Part shown: positions 12,701-27,700 of the stretch, in pieces | Position numbering within the stretch: position 1 is the first letter of the stretch | How the letters are laid out: each line of letters begins with the position of its first letter | Origin: Actinostola sp. cb2023 | Lineage: Eukaryota > Cnidaria > Anthozoa > Actiniaria > Actinostolidae | Reading direction: 5' to 3' | DNA: 64,000 nucleotides | Assembly: GCA_033675265.1 (NCBI GenBank) | Contig: JAUJYZ010001354.1 | Coordinates: 124,001 to 188,000, forward strand | Notes under the pieces: model-generated | Database searches by the model: none | What the model saw: the letters and a program-made list of their open reading frames with translations, nothing else | What the model was told of the DNA's origin: nothing | Position numbers and translations under genes: made by a program

Positions 12701-15700
12701 CTGGTACTACTACGATTCAGCACCATCACCCAAGACAGTCAACTGGTACTACATGTACATCACCCAAGACAGTCAATTACTACACGATCACACCATCACC
12801 CAAGGCAGTCAACTGGTACTACATCGATTCAGCACCATCACCCAAGACAGTCAGTACATCGATTCAACTGTCAACTGGTTACTACATCGATTCAGCACCA
12901 TCACCCAAGACAGTCAACTGGTACTACATCGATTCAGCACCATCACCCAAGACAGTCAACTGGCACTACATCGATTCAACACCATCACCCAAGACAGTCA
13001 ACTGGTACTACATCGTACATCACCCAAGACAGTCAACTGGTACTACATGTACATCACCCAAGACAGTCAACTGGTACTACATGATTACACCATCACCCAA
13101 GACAGTCAACTGGTACTACATCGATTCAGCACCATCACCCAAGACAGTCAACTGGTACTACATGTACATCACCCAAGACAGTCAACTGTTACTACATCGA
13201 TTCAGCACCATCACCCAAGACAGTCAACTGGTACTACAACGATTCAACACCATCACCCAAGACAGTCAACTGGTACTACATCGATTCAGCACCATCACCC
13301 AAGACAGTCAACTGGTACTACAACGATTCAGTACCATCACCCAAGACAGTCAACTGGTACTACAACGATTCACGACACCATCACCCAAGGCAGTCAACTG
13401 GTACTACATCGATTCAGCACCATCACCCAAGACAGTCAACTGGTACTACATCGATTCAGCACCATCACCCAAGACAGTCAACTGGTACTACAACGATTCA
13501 GCACCATCACCCAAGACAGTCAACTGGTACTACATCAGTACCATCACCCAAGACAGTCAACTGGTACTACATCGATTCAGCACCATCACCCAAGACAGTC
13601 AACTGGTACTACACGATTCAGCACCATCACCCACCCAAGACAGTCAACTGGCACTACATCGATTCAGCACCATCACCCAAGACAGTCAACTGGTACTACA
13701 ACGATTCAGCACCATCACCCAAGACAGTCAACTGGTACTACATCGATTCACAACATCAGCACCATCACCCAAGACAGTCAACACTCATCACCCAAGACAG
13801 TCAACTGGTACTACATCGATTCAGCACCATCACCCAAGACAGTCAACTGGTACTACATCGATTCAGCACCATCACCCAAGACAGTCAACTGGTACTACAT
13901 CGATTCAGCACCATCACCCAAGCAGTCAACTGGTACGATTACCATCGATTCAGTACCATCACCCAAGACAGTCAACTGGTACTACATCGATTCAGCACCA
14001 TCACCCAAGACAGTCAACTGGTACTACAACGATTCAACACCATCACCCAAGACAGTCAACTGGTACTACATCGATTCAGTACCATCACCCAAGGCAGTCA
14101 ACTGGTACTACATCGATTCAGCACCATCACCCAAGACAGTCAACTGGTACTACATCGATTCAGCACCATCACCCAAGACAGTCAACTGGTACTACATCGA
14201 TTCAGCACCATCACCCAAGACAGTCAACTGGTACTACATGTACATCACCCAAGACAGTCAACTGTTACTACATCGATTCAGCACCATCACCCAAGACAGT
14301 CAACTGGTACTACATGTACATCACCCAAGACAGTCAACTGTTACTACATCGATTCAGCACCATCACCCAAGACAGTCAACTGGTACTACATCGATTCAGC
14401 ACCATCACCCAAAACAGTCAACTGGTACTACATGTACATCACCCAAGACAGTCAACTGTTACTACATCGATTCAGCACCATCACCCAAGAAACAGCCATG
14501 CAGCCATTCAACAATTTCAGACTACTGAATGTTGTTTTATGTTCCATATAAACACATACACTGGTCTGCCTCGATTAGTGAATACTATTTAGATTTGCCC
14601 AAACGGACTGAGCAAATATAAAGCTTTCTTTACCTGCTTTGTTGGTTGCTATTGTGTCGTTGTTGCCTGACAAATATCCAACGTAATAACCACCAGGTTT
14701 GTCTTCATTGAATTTGGTCAAAGTAAAACAAGGATCATTGAATACGTCGGGATGTTCATCTACCCATGGCAGAGACACTTGATTCTGTTAAACATAACAC
14801 ACACATATATACAGCAGATGGTAACAACCACTGGTCTGCCTCGATTAGTGAATACTATTTGCAGACTAGTGGTCAAACTTGACTTGTTATTTATGTACAG
14901 TTTCATATATTATAACAACCACTGGTCTGCCTCGATTAGTGAATACTATTTGCAGATTAGTGAATACTATTTGCAGACTAGTGGCCTCAAACGTGACTTG
15001 TTTATTTATGTACAGTTTCATATATTATAACAACCACTGGTCAGCCTCGATTAGTGAATACTATTTGAAGACTAGTGGTCAAACTTGACTTGTTATTTAT
15101 GTACAGTTTCATATATTATAACAACCACTGGTCTGCCTCGATTAGTGAATACTATTTGCAGACTAGTGGACAAACTTGACTTGTTATTTATGTACAGTTT
15201 CATATATTAACAACCACTGGTCTGCCTCGATTAGTGAATACTATTTGAAGACTAGTGGCCAAACTTGACTTGTTATTTATGTACAGTTTCATATATTATA
15301 ACAACCACTGGTCTGCCTCGATTAGTGAATACTATTTGAAGACTAGTGGTCAAACTTGACTTGTTATTTATGTACAGTTTCATATATTATAACAACCACT
15401 GGTCTGCCTCGATTAGTGAATACTATTTGAAGACTAGTGGTCAAACTTGACTTGTTATTTATGTACAGTTTCATATATTATAACAACCACTGGTCTGCCT
15501 CGATTAGTGAATACTATTTGAAGACTAGTGGTCAAACTTGACTTGTTATTTATGTACAGTTTCATATAATTATTATAACAACCACTGGTCTGCCTCGATT
15601 AGTGAATACTATTTGAAGACTAGTGGTCAAACTTGACTTGTTATTTATGTACAGTTTCATATATTATAACAACCACTGGTCTGCCTCGATTAGTGAATAC

Positions 15701-18700
15701 TATTTGAAGACTAGTGGTCAAACTTGACTTGTTATTTATGTACAGTTTCATATATTATAACAACCACTGGTCAGCCTCGATTAGTGAATACTATTTGCAG
15801 ACTAGTGGCCAAACTTGACTTGTTATTTATGTACAGTTTCATATATTATAACAACCACTGGTCTGCCTCGATTAGTGAATACTATTTGAAGACTAGTGGT
15901 CAAACTTGACTTGTTATTTATGTACAGTTTCATATATTATAACAACCACTGGTCTGCCTCGATTAGTGAATACTATTTGAAGACTAGTGGTCAAATTGTT
16001 ATTTCAACTTTTCATTAATCTTGAACTTGAACTTGAACAGTACTTTTTAAACTGTTACGAAGTCTTTCTAAATCTGGGTCAAATTAACTGGATTTCACAC
16101 CAGTTATCGGAGTTGGCACAAAGTTTTTGATGTTTAAATCTGAACAAAAGAAAAAGGATATAAAACATGGCTTCTTACGCGACTTTAAAATAGGCTTTTT
16201 CTTCGGCAACCACTGATATTTGTACAGAATTCATTGTTTTGGGTGATGGATGGATGGATTATTCTATATTCCAGCTTTGGAAATATTTCAAAAAAAGTTC
16301 CTTACCTGTTTTTTCTTATGTGACTCACATTGTTCTTGGGCTTCATTGCCTTGGTTGGCCATAAACTGTCTAACAACCAAAGTAATACATCACAATTCCG
16401 CAATACAAATAATGAATATAATATGTTCAGTAGAGATATCATACTTTATTTTTTCTGCCTCTTCATCAGCACGCTGCATTTTCCTAAGTTTTAATTTATC
16501 CCTGCAACAGAAAAGTCCATTAAGAAACAACACATATATAACTTCAAGATTTTGGAGAACGTTATATTAATAATAACAAGATCCTGGTAGCAGGATTCAC
16601 TCGTGCCATGGTGGGATTGTAAATTCAGTACTGTACCCTAGTGGCAGCCGTTACTAAACTTAAGGCTGGTCTCAGGATGCACTCAGTTTTTAAAATTGAT
16701 ATGAACATCATAAAAAAGTATCACATGCACATACTCTTGAAGATTTGGGATCCCTGTGGGATTGTAAATTTCAAAGGCCGTGTCTGCGTTTGTAGTAAGC
16801 AACCTCCAAAAATTTCATCCCAATTGATGTGAAATTGTTAATATCATTTATGCCCGGCGTGATATAACAAACAATTAATACTAAAATAAAAGGACATCAA
16901 CAACTAACAACACACGTTCGATGTTGTAATCTACAACTAGTTGGGTTCACCCCTAATATCCACTGGATGTGTTTTCATTGTCCCTCTCCTCCTCGCTCCT
17001 CCTCCAATACAATATTGGGCAAAATTCAAGCAACACTGATTTGAGGTAGAGGGGCCAGTATGCAATTTGAAAAGAGATTTGAAATTATCTACAAAAACGT
17101 AGGGCAATTGTTGATATAGTTTCACGAAAAAAATCAAAAATTTGTCCAAATACCGCGATAACTCTAGAAATATCAAACATCGACGACACAATTTTGAAGA
17201 CAATTTATCAGTGAAATTATCTGAAATTTATCAACACTTATGAACTTTAAACTACAATGTAAATTCGGAAGCAAAACACAGTAAACAGCAAGCATTTTTA
17301 TTTCCTTAATGACTATTATCTTCAAATAGTCATTAATAGTAGTATTTGATAATTCACATTTAACTTACAATGGGGTCATTGGCCGCTCATACTCTTCTTG
17401 GTTCAATTCATCACCTCCCCTTCTACCAGAACATGTGACAGGTCTTTCAGTGGACCTGAAATAAACTATCATGTTAGTTGAAAATACCAAACCAACAAAT
17501 AGCCAAGAAAAACGTGATATGTGCATGTAGACCATTCATTACCAAAGTATTCATCAAAGACCATGGGAACAAACCAACAAATAGCCAACAAAATAATGAT
17601 ATGTGATATGTGATACGTGATTGTGCATGTAGAAACTACAATGTAACCAAATAGCAAAACAAAGATCATGGGACAAAACCAACAAATAGCCAAGAAAACG
17701 TGATATGTGATATGTAGACCATTCATTACCAAAGTATTCATCAAAGACCATGGGAACAAACCAACAAATAGCCAACAAAATAATGATATGTGATATGTGA
17801 TACGTGATATGTGCATGTAGACCATTCATTACCAAATAATTCATCAAAGATCATGGGACCAAACCAACAAATAGCCAACAAAAACGTGATATGTGCATGT
17901 AGACCATTCATTACCAAAGTATTCATCAAAGACCATGGGAACAAACCAACAAATAGCCAACAAAAACGTGATATGTGCATGTAGACCATTCATTACCAAA
18001 GTATTCATTAAAGACCATGGGAACAAACCAACAAATAGCCAACAAAATAATGATATGTGATATGTGGACCATTCATTACCAAAGAATTCATCAAAGACCA
18101 TGGGACCAAACCAACAAATAGTGCTGTTATTAATTAATACGGTCATGGAGAGATTCATGTAGCTCAACTTTGATTACCTTGGAGAAGAAATAGGTCCTGT
18201 GGCATTATAATTTCCCTTTACACTTGAATTAAGTTTCCCTTGCATCTGTAAACTCAATCTCTGTGAAGACAGTTAGTTTATCGTCAATGTATATTGCTGC
18301 TTTGCAATTAATCCCTGGAGATTATAGGATACTGTAGATCAGGGTGTATAGGATACTAACACCGGTCCATATTATTCCGACTTGTCCATTTAAATCCGAC
18401 CTTTGGGGTCAGGATACTAATGATTAGGGCTTTTCCGCTGAAACCAATAACGGTTGGGTATTCACGCGAGGATGTCCTAATGACTAGGTAATCCAGAGGA
18501 TTGTCACTACCGATTCACCCAATGATCAGGGGAATTGACTGTAAAGACCTTTCCATAAGCTAAACGATTGCAAATTCCCTTACAGATAGGGTAATAAACA
18601 AATGAAAAACTGGTCACGGTACTGAAAGTAAATAGAGAAAGAATTACTGTGTAAGTTAATTATCGAGTGTAATCATGATTACGAGGACTTACCCAAACTG

Positions 18701-21700
18701 TTATTGAGCGTCTTCCACGATAGTCGACAACCAAAAGTCGGCAACCAAATTACAATTTCCACCAGATCTAGAAGTCTTTTGCCTCTATTCTTCTTGCACA
18801 TTGTGAAAATAAAACGGGCTAACTTCTAGAAAATTATTTTCTTAGACGCAATTTGACGAGCGTCTTCTAAACTGCGACATACATGAAAATGTTCGTGCTT
18901 CACCGGGACTATCGGCATGCATGCGGCGAAACATTGATCTGATTGATTCTGTAAACCAGCATTACGAACTTTACTAAAAACAGTTTTATTTCCGCCAAGT
19001 TGAATACGATTGAGAGAGAATTTCCCAAAACGTTTTTGACATGTTTTGAAGGCTTTGCGTGGTTTGTAGTTGATAGAAGCTTATCGTCTGATCAAAACTG
19101 TCAATCAGCGAATTACTGGCTATATTATCGTATATCAGGAAAATATATTATCTCGTACGTTATACGGCAGAGGAGAGCGATACAAAAAGAAAAGAAAACA
19201 GGATCGGACTTTAGAAAGTCTAGTTTATTCTTGTAAATCAGGAGTATTGCTACATAACAGGGAAAAACGTGATGCTACATGTACATGGATTTAAACTATT
19301 TTCGTAGCCATCAAGTACTGACAGTAGCCCTTTTGATTAGGGATTATTCACTGCCAGCCCTTTAGATTAGGGATTATTCACTGCCAGCCCTTTTGATTAG
19401 GGATTATTCACTGCCAGCTCTTTCGATTGGGGATTTTTTGCTCGATATCCGGTCCCAGTAGTTATTCTCTGATCAGATGTATCACAAGACCTTGGCTTAA
19501 CACTCATCAAGTACCACATGTAGGCCTTTTGATTGGGGATTTTTCACTGCCAGCCCTTTTGATTGCTTGATTGGGGGCTGGTGAGATCGTTTTAAATAAA
19601 CCGATATAGAACATTTCTTTAGATATTGGGATGTTTGAGAAAAACACGATAATATGCTCAAGCGTAAATTAGTCCGCAGAGTTGTACCCTGGGTGCCAGA
19701 GGTTTTGAAACAGAACACGATTAGAGAGTATTAGTATACGAAGTAGTATCAGGGATTATAGCAACACTAGATTGACGGTTTCCCTGTGTTATGTTGGGAT
19801 CCCTGTGTGCTAGATGCCAGCAAAAATCTCGATTTGATTTGTCCTGCCGGATACTTTTCAGTGTATGGTCGGCGCAACTGTAGATCAGGGTATAATACGC
19901 ACAATGCTCGGACAGCAGTATGTCCTGAGCATGCAGTACATGTGGTCCAGCGGGGTTCATCATAAATTCCTACGTACATCATATTATACGTTCATGTTGT
20001 TCAGACTCGATAATAGTAGACGATCAGGGAAGTTCGTTGTTGTTTAGGTCGAGGTATTCGCCGTATGTAATTATGTCAAGGTCAAACTTATTTATTGCTG
20101 GAAGATTCATGATTAGGCCATAACGTAGATTAATAGTGACATTTCATAAGGGAAGACAATGGGTTCTTATTATGAGTTTTTCAGCCGTTATTTGCTCAGA
20201 AATTACCAATAACAATTGGACCGCCGGCCGCCATGGCAGATCAGATCCTTGTTTAAGGACATCGACTTCATTATCTGGATATGTTCTTCGAAGTAGATCC
20301 ATCCCTGACACAGAGTTGTTGTCCCTAAACTATCAGCACATTATCAGTGGCATATTGGTCTTTGAAGACTAACAGTAATCCCGGGAGTAATGTAATTTTG
20401 GTATTTGGCTATTACGAGCACAAGCACATGATTGTGATGATTCGCTTATTTGATTAGCAGAATGTAAATAATAATGCATTTACTGGGTCGCAGCACTTCG
20501 CTTGCTTAAAGCAATGCAGACTAGTTTCGTACTATATCGTGTTCTGGAAAGTTACTGTAGATCAACCCTCTGGCCACTCGAGATATTGCCAGAACTAATT
20601 TGCATGTGTCACGTTTCACTTGGTAGCGAATGAATCAAAACAAATACTAAGTATTCGAAACGTCAGAGATCGTGTTCTGTTTCAAAACCTCTGGCACCCA
20701 GGGTACAACTCTGCGGACTAATTTACGCTTGAGCATATTCAGGATTATGTTTTCTCAAACAGACCCAATATCTAAAGAAATGTTCTATATCGGTTTATTT
20801 AAAACGATCTCACCAGCCCCCAATCAAGCAATCAAAAGGGCTGGCAGTGAAAAATCCCCAATCAAAAGGGCTACATGTGGTACTTGATGAGTGTTAAGCC
20901 CAAGGTCAAGATCAGGGATTGTCTGATCAGATGGCAGAATAACTAATACTGGGATCCAAAAGGGCTACATGATGTATAGGCTACGAAAATAGTTTGAAAT
21001 CGATGTACATGTAGCATCACGTTTTTATGTTATGTAGCAATACTCTGGATTTACAAGAATATAACTAGACTTTCTTAAAGTCCGATCCTGTTTTCTTTTC
21101 TTTTTGGATCGTAGATCTCGTCTGCCGTTAACGTACTGTAGAGTTATATATATTTAATTTGACATACGATAATATAGCCAGGCGTTCGCTGATTGACAGT
21201 TTTGATCAGACGATAAGCTTCTATCAACTACAAACCACGCAAAGCCTTCAAAACATGTCAAAAACGTTTTGGGAAATTCTCTCTAATCGTATTCAACTTG
21301 GCGGAAATAAAACTGTTTTTAGTAAAGTTCGTAATGCTGGTTTACAGAATCAATCAGATCAATGTTTCGCCGCATGCATGCCGATAGTCGTAGGCCGGTG
21401 AAGCACGAACATTTCATGTATGTCTCAGTTTTTAGGAGACTCGTCGTCAAATTGCGTCTAAGAAAATAATCTTAGAAGTGAGCCCGTTTTATTTTCACAA
21501 TGTGCAAGAAGAATAGAGGCAAAAGACTTCTAGATCTGGTGGAAATTGTAATTTGGTTGCCGACTTTTGGTTGCCGACTATCGTGGAAGACGCTCAATAA
21601 CAGTTTGGGTAAGTCCTCGTAATCATGATTACACTCGATAATTAACTTACACAGTAATTCTTTCTCTATTTACTTTCAGTACCGTGACCAGTTTTTCATT

Positions 21701-24700
21701 TGTTTATTACCTTATCTGTAAGGGAATTTGCAATCGTTTAGCTTATGGAAAGGTCTTTACAGTCAATTCCCCTGATCATTGGGTGAATCGGTAGTGACAA
21801 TCCCCTGGATTACCTAGTCATTAGGACATCCTCGCGTGAATACCCAACCGTTATTGGTTTCAGCGGAAAAGCCCTAATCATTAGTATCCTGACCCCAAAG
21901 GTCGGATTTAAATGGACAAGTCGGAATAATATGGATTATAGGATACTGTAGATCAGCAATACTGGTTTACTGTAGATCAGGGAGTATAGGATACTGTAGA
22001 TCAGGGAATAATAGGATACTGTAGATCAGGGAGTATCAGGGGATACTGTAGATCAGGGATTATAGGATACTGTAGATCAGGGATTATAGGATACTGTAGA
22101 TCAGGGATATAGGATACTGTAGATCAGGGATTATAGGATACTGTAGATCAGGGAGTATAGGATACTGTAGATCAGGGATTATAGGATACTGTAGATCAGG
22201 GATTATAGGATACTGTAGATCAGGGATTATAGGATACTGTAGATCAGGGATTATAGGATACTGTAGATCAGGGATTATAGGTATAGGATACTGTAGATCA
22301 GGGATTATAGGATACTGTAGATCAGGATTATAGGATACTGTATAGGGATTATATACTGTAGATCAGGGTGTATAGGGTACTGTAGATCAGGGATTATAGG
22401 ATACTGTAGATCAGGGATTATAGGATACTGTAGATCAGGGATTATAGGGTACTGTAGATCAGGGATTATAGCATACTGTAGATCAGGGATTATAGGATAC
22501 TGTAGATCAGGGATTATATACTGTAGATCAGGGATTATAGGATACTGTAGATCAGGGATTATAGGATACTGTAGATCAGGGATTATAGGATACTGTAGAT
22601 CAGGGATTATAGGATACTGTAGATCAGGGATTATAGGATACTGTAGATCAGGGATTATAGGATACTGTAGATCAGGGATTATAGGATACTGTAGATCAGG
22701 GATTATAGGATATACTAGGTAGATCAGGGTAGATCAGGGATTATACTGTAGATCAGGGATTATAGATACTGTAGATCAGGGATTATAGGATACTGTAGAT
22801 CAGGGATATATAGGATACTGTAGATCAGGGATTATAGGATACTGTAGATCAGGGATTATAGGATACTGTAGATCAGGGATTATAGGATACTGTAGATCAG
22901 GGATTATAGGATACTGTAGATCAGGGATTATAGGATACTGTAGATCAGGGATTATAGGATACTGTAGATCAGGGATTATAGGATACTGTATAGGATACTG
23001 TAGATCAGGGATTATAGGATACTGTAGATCAGGGATTATAGGATACTGTAGATCTGTATAGGATACTGTAGATCAGGAGTATAGTAGATACTGTAGATCA
23101 GGGATTATAGGATACTGTAGATCAGGGATTATAGGATACTGTAGATCAGGGATTATAGGATACTGTAGATCAGGGATTATAGGATACTGTAGATCAGGGA
23201 CTTATAGGATACTGTAGATCAGGGATTATAGGATACTGTAGATCAGGGATTATAGGATACTGTAGATCAGGGATTATAGGATACTGTAGATCAGGGATTA
23301 TAGGATACTGTAGATCAGGGATTATAGGATACTGTAGATCAGGGATTATAGGATACTGTAGATCAGGGATTATAGGATACTGTAGATCAGGGATTATAGG
23401 ATACTGTAGATCAGGGATTATAGGATACTGTAGATCAGGGATTATAGGATACTGTAGATCAGGGAGTATAGGATACTGTAGATCAGGGATTATAGGATAC
23501 AGGGATTATAGGATACTGTAGATCAGGGTAGATCAGGGGGAGTATAGGTACTGTAGATCAGGGATTATAGGATACTGTAGATCAGGGATTATAGATATAC
23601 TGTAGATCTGTAGATTATAGGATACTGTAGATCAGGATATAGATAGGATACTGTAGATTATAGGATACTGTAGATCATACTGTAGATCAGGGATTATAGG
23701 ATACTGTAGATCAGGGATTATAGGATACTGTAGATCAGGGATTATAGGATACTGTAGATCAGGGATTATAGGATACTGTAGATCAGGGAGTATAGGGTAC
23801 TGTAGATCAGGGATTATAGGATACTGTAGATCAGGGATTATAGGATACTGTAGATCAGGATACTGTTATAGGATACTGTAGAGATCAGGATTATAGGATA
23901 CTGTAGATCAGGGATTATAGGATACTGTAGATCAGGGATTATAGGATACTGTAGATCAGGGATTATAGGATACTGTAGATCAGGGATTATAGGATACTGT
24001 AGATCAGGGATTATAGGGTACTGTAGATCAGGGATTATAGGATATCTGATTATAGGATCAGGGATTATCAGGGATTATAGGGATACTGTAGATCAGGGAT
24101 TATAGGATACTGTAGATCAGGGATGTATCAGGATACTGTAGATAGATCAGGGATTATAGGATACTGTAGATCAGGGATTATAGGATACTGTAGATCAGGG
24201 ATTATAGGATACTGTAGATCAGGGATTATAGGATACTGTAGATCAGGGATTATAGGATACTGTAGATCAGGGATTATAGGATACTGTAGATTAGGATTAT
24301 AGGATACTGTAGATCAGGGATATAGGATACTGTAGATTATAGGATACTGTAGATCAGGGATTATAGGATACTGTAGATCAGGGATTATAGGATACTGTAG
24401 ATCAGGGAGTATAGGATACTGTACTGTAGATCAGGGAGTATAGGATACTGTAGATCAGGGAGTATAGGATACTGTAGATCAGGGAGTATAGGATACTGTA
24501 GATCAGGGAGTATAGGATACTGTAGATCAGGGAGTATAGGATACTGTAGATAGGATACTGTAGATCAGGGATTATAGGATACTGTAGATCAGGGAGTATA
24601 GGGTACTGTAGATCTGTAGATCCGGGATTATAGGATACTGTAGATCAGGGATTATAGGATACTGTAGATCAGGGATTATAGGATACTGTAGATCAGGGAT

Positions 24701-27700
24701 TATAGGATACTGTAGATCAGGGGGACTGTATAGGGTACTGTATATCAGGGATTATAGGATACTGTAGATCAGGGATTATAGGATACTGTAGATCAGGGAT
24801 ACTGTATAGGATACTGTAGATCAGGGATTATAGGATACTGTAGATCAGGGATTATAGGATACTGTAGATCAGGGATTATAGGATACTGTATCAGGGATTA
24901 TGTAGATATCAGGGATTATAGGATACTGTAGATCAGGGATTATAGGATACTGTAGATCAGGGATATATAGGATACTGTAGATCAGGGATTATAGGATACT
25001 GTAGATCAGGGATTATAGGATACTGTAGATCAGGGATTATAGGATACTGTAGATCAGGGATTATAGGATACTGTAGATCAGGGAGATATAGGATACTGTA
25101 GATCAGGGATTATAGGATACTGTAGATCAGGGATACTGTATAGGGATTATACTGTAGATCAGGGAGTATAGGGTACTGTAGATCAGGGATTATAGGATAC
25201 TGTAGATAGGATATAGGATAGATCAGGTACTGTATAGGATACTGTAGATCAGGGATTATAGGATACTGTAGATCAGGGATTATAGGATACTGTAGATCAG
25301 GGATTATAGGATACTGTAGATCAGGGATTATAGGATACTGTAGATCAGGGATTATAGGATACTGTAGATCAGGGATTATAGGATACTGTAGATCAGGGAG
25401 TATAGGATACTGTAGGGTAGATCAGGGAGTATAGGGTATACTGTAGATCAGGGATTATAGGATACTGTATACTGTAGATCAGGGAGTATAGGGTACTGTA
25501 GATCAGGGATTATAGGATACTGTAGATCAGGGATTATAGGATACTGTAGATCAGGGAGTATAGGATACTGTAGATCAGGGATTATAGGATACTGTAGATC
25601 AGGGATTATAGGATACTGTAGATCAGGGATTATAGGATACTGTAGATCAGGGATTATAGGATACTGTAGATCAGGGAGTATAGGGTACTGTAGATCAGGG
25701 ATTATAGGATACTGTAGATCAGGGATTATAGGATACTGTAGATCAGGGAGTATAGGATACTGTAGTAGGATACTGTAGATCAGGGATTATAGGATACTGT
25801 AGATCAGGATACTGTTATAGGATACTGTAGATCAGGGATTATAGGATACTGTAGATCAGGGATTATAGGATACTGTAGATCAGGGATTATAGGATACTGT
25901 AGATCAGGGAGTATAGGATACTGTACTGTAGATCAGGGATTATAGGATACTGTAGATCAGGGATTATAGGATACTGTAGATCAGGGAGTATAGGGTACTG
26001 TAGATCAGGGATTATAGGATACTGTAGATCAGGGATTATAGGATACTGTAGATCAGGGATTAGGATACTGGATTATAGGATACTGTAGATCAGGGATTAT
26101 AGGATACTGTAGATCAGGGATTATAGGATACTGTAGATCAGGGATTATAGGATACTGTAGATCAGGGAGGATACTGTAGATAGGGTACTGTAGATCAGGG
26201 ATTATAGGATACTGTAGATCAGGGAGTATAGGATACTGTAGATCAGGGGATTATAGGATACTGTAGATCAGGGAGTATAGGATACTGTAGATCAGGGATT
26301 ATAGGATACTGTAGATCAGGGATTATAGGATACTGTAGATCAGGGATTATAGGATACTGTAGATCAGGGATTATAGGATACTGTAGATCAGGGATTATAG
26401 GATACTGTAGATCAGGGATTATAGGATACTGTAGATCAGGGATTATAGGATACTGTAGATCAGGGATTATAGGATACTGTAGATCAGGGATTATAGGATA
26501 CTGTAGATCAGGGATATATAGGATATTATAGGATACTGTAGATCAGGGATTATAGGATACTGTAGATCAGGGATTATAGGATACTGTAGATCAGGGAGTA
26601 TAGGATACTGTAGATCAGGGGGACTGTATAGGGTACTGTAGATCAGGGATTATAGGATACTGTAGATCAGGGATTATAGGATACTGTAGATCAGGGATTA
26701 TAGGATACTGTAGATCAGGGGGACTGTATCAGGATACTGTAGATCAGGGGATACTGTAGATAGGATACTGTAGATCAGGGATTATAGGATACTGTAGATC
26801 AGGATTATAGGATACTGTAGATCAGGGATTATAGGATACTGTAGATCAGGGAGTATAGGATACTGTAGATCAGGGATTATAGGATACTGTAGGGATACTG
26901 TAGATCAGGGATATATACTGGATCAGGGATTATAGGATACTGTAGATCAGGGAGTATAGGATACTGTAGATCAGGGGGACTGTATCAGGGGGTACTGTAG
27001 ATCAGGGATTATAGGATACTGTAGATCAGGGATTATAGGATACTGTAGATCAGGGATTATAGGATTATACTGTAGATCAGGGATTATAGGATACTGTAGA
27101 TCAGGGATATAGGATACTGTAGATCAGGGATTATAGGATACTGTAGATCAGGGATTATAGGGTATAGGGATTACTGTAGATCAGGGATGTATAGGATACT
27201 GTAGATCATACTGTAGATCAGGGATTATAGGATACTGTAGATCAGGGAGTATAGGATACTGTAGATCAGGGATTATAGATCAGGTACTGTAGATCAGGGA
27301 TTATAGGATACTGTAGATCAGGGATTATAGGATACTGTAGATCAGGGATTATAGGATACTGTAGATCAGGGATTATAGGATACTGTAGATCAGGGATTAT
27401 AGCATACTGTAGATCAGGGAGTATAGGATACTGTGTAGGGTACTGTAGATAGGTATACTGTATCAGGGATTATAGGATACTGTAGATCAGGGATTATAGG
27501 ATACTGTAGATCAGGGAGTATAGGATACTGTAGATACTGTAGGTGTAGATCAGGGATTATAGGATACTGTAGATCAGGGATTATAGGATACTGTAGATCA
27601 GGGAGTATAGATCAGGGTATAGGTACTGTAGATCAGGGATTATAGGATACTGTAGATCAGGGATTATAGGATACTGTAGATCAGGGATTATAGGATACTG

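Noticed and set aside
12427..14592. 721-codon plus-strand open frame (and 591-codon overlapping frame)
   Set aside because: It is the 42-bp minisatellite read in frames without a stop; the same repeats give equal-length frames in other registers, and it lies in NEK11 intron 15.
14575..14778. Stand-alone 67-codon minus-strand gene
   Set aside because: It is NEK11 exon 15 plus intron read-through at its 3' end.
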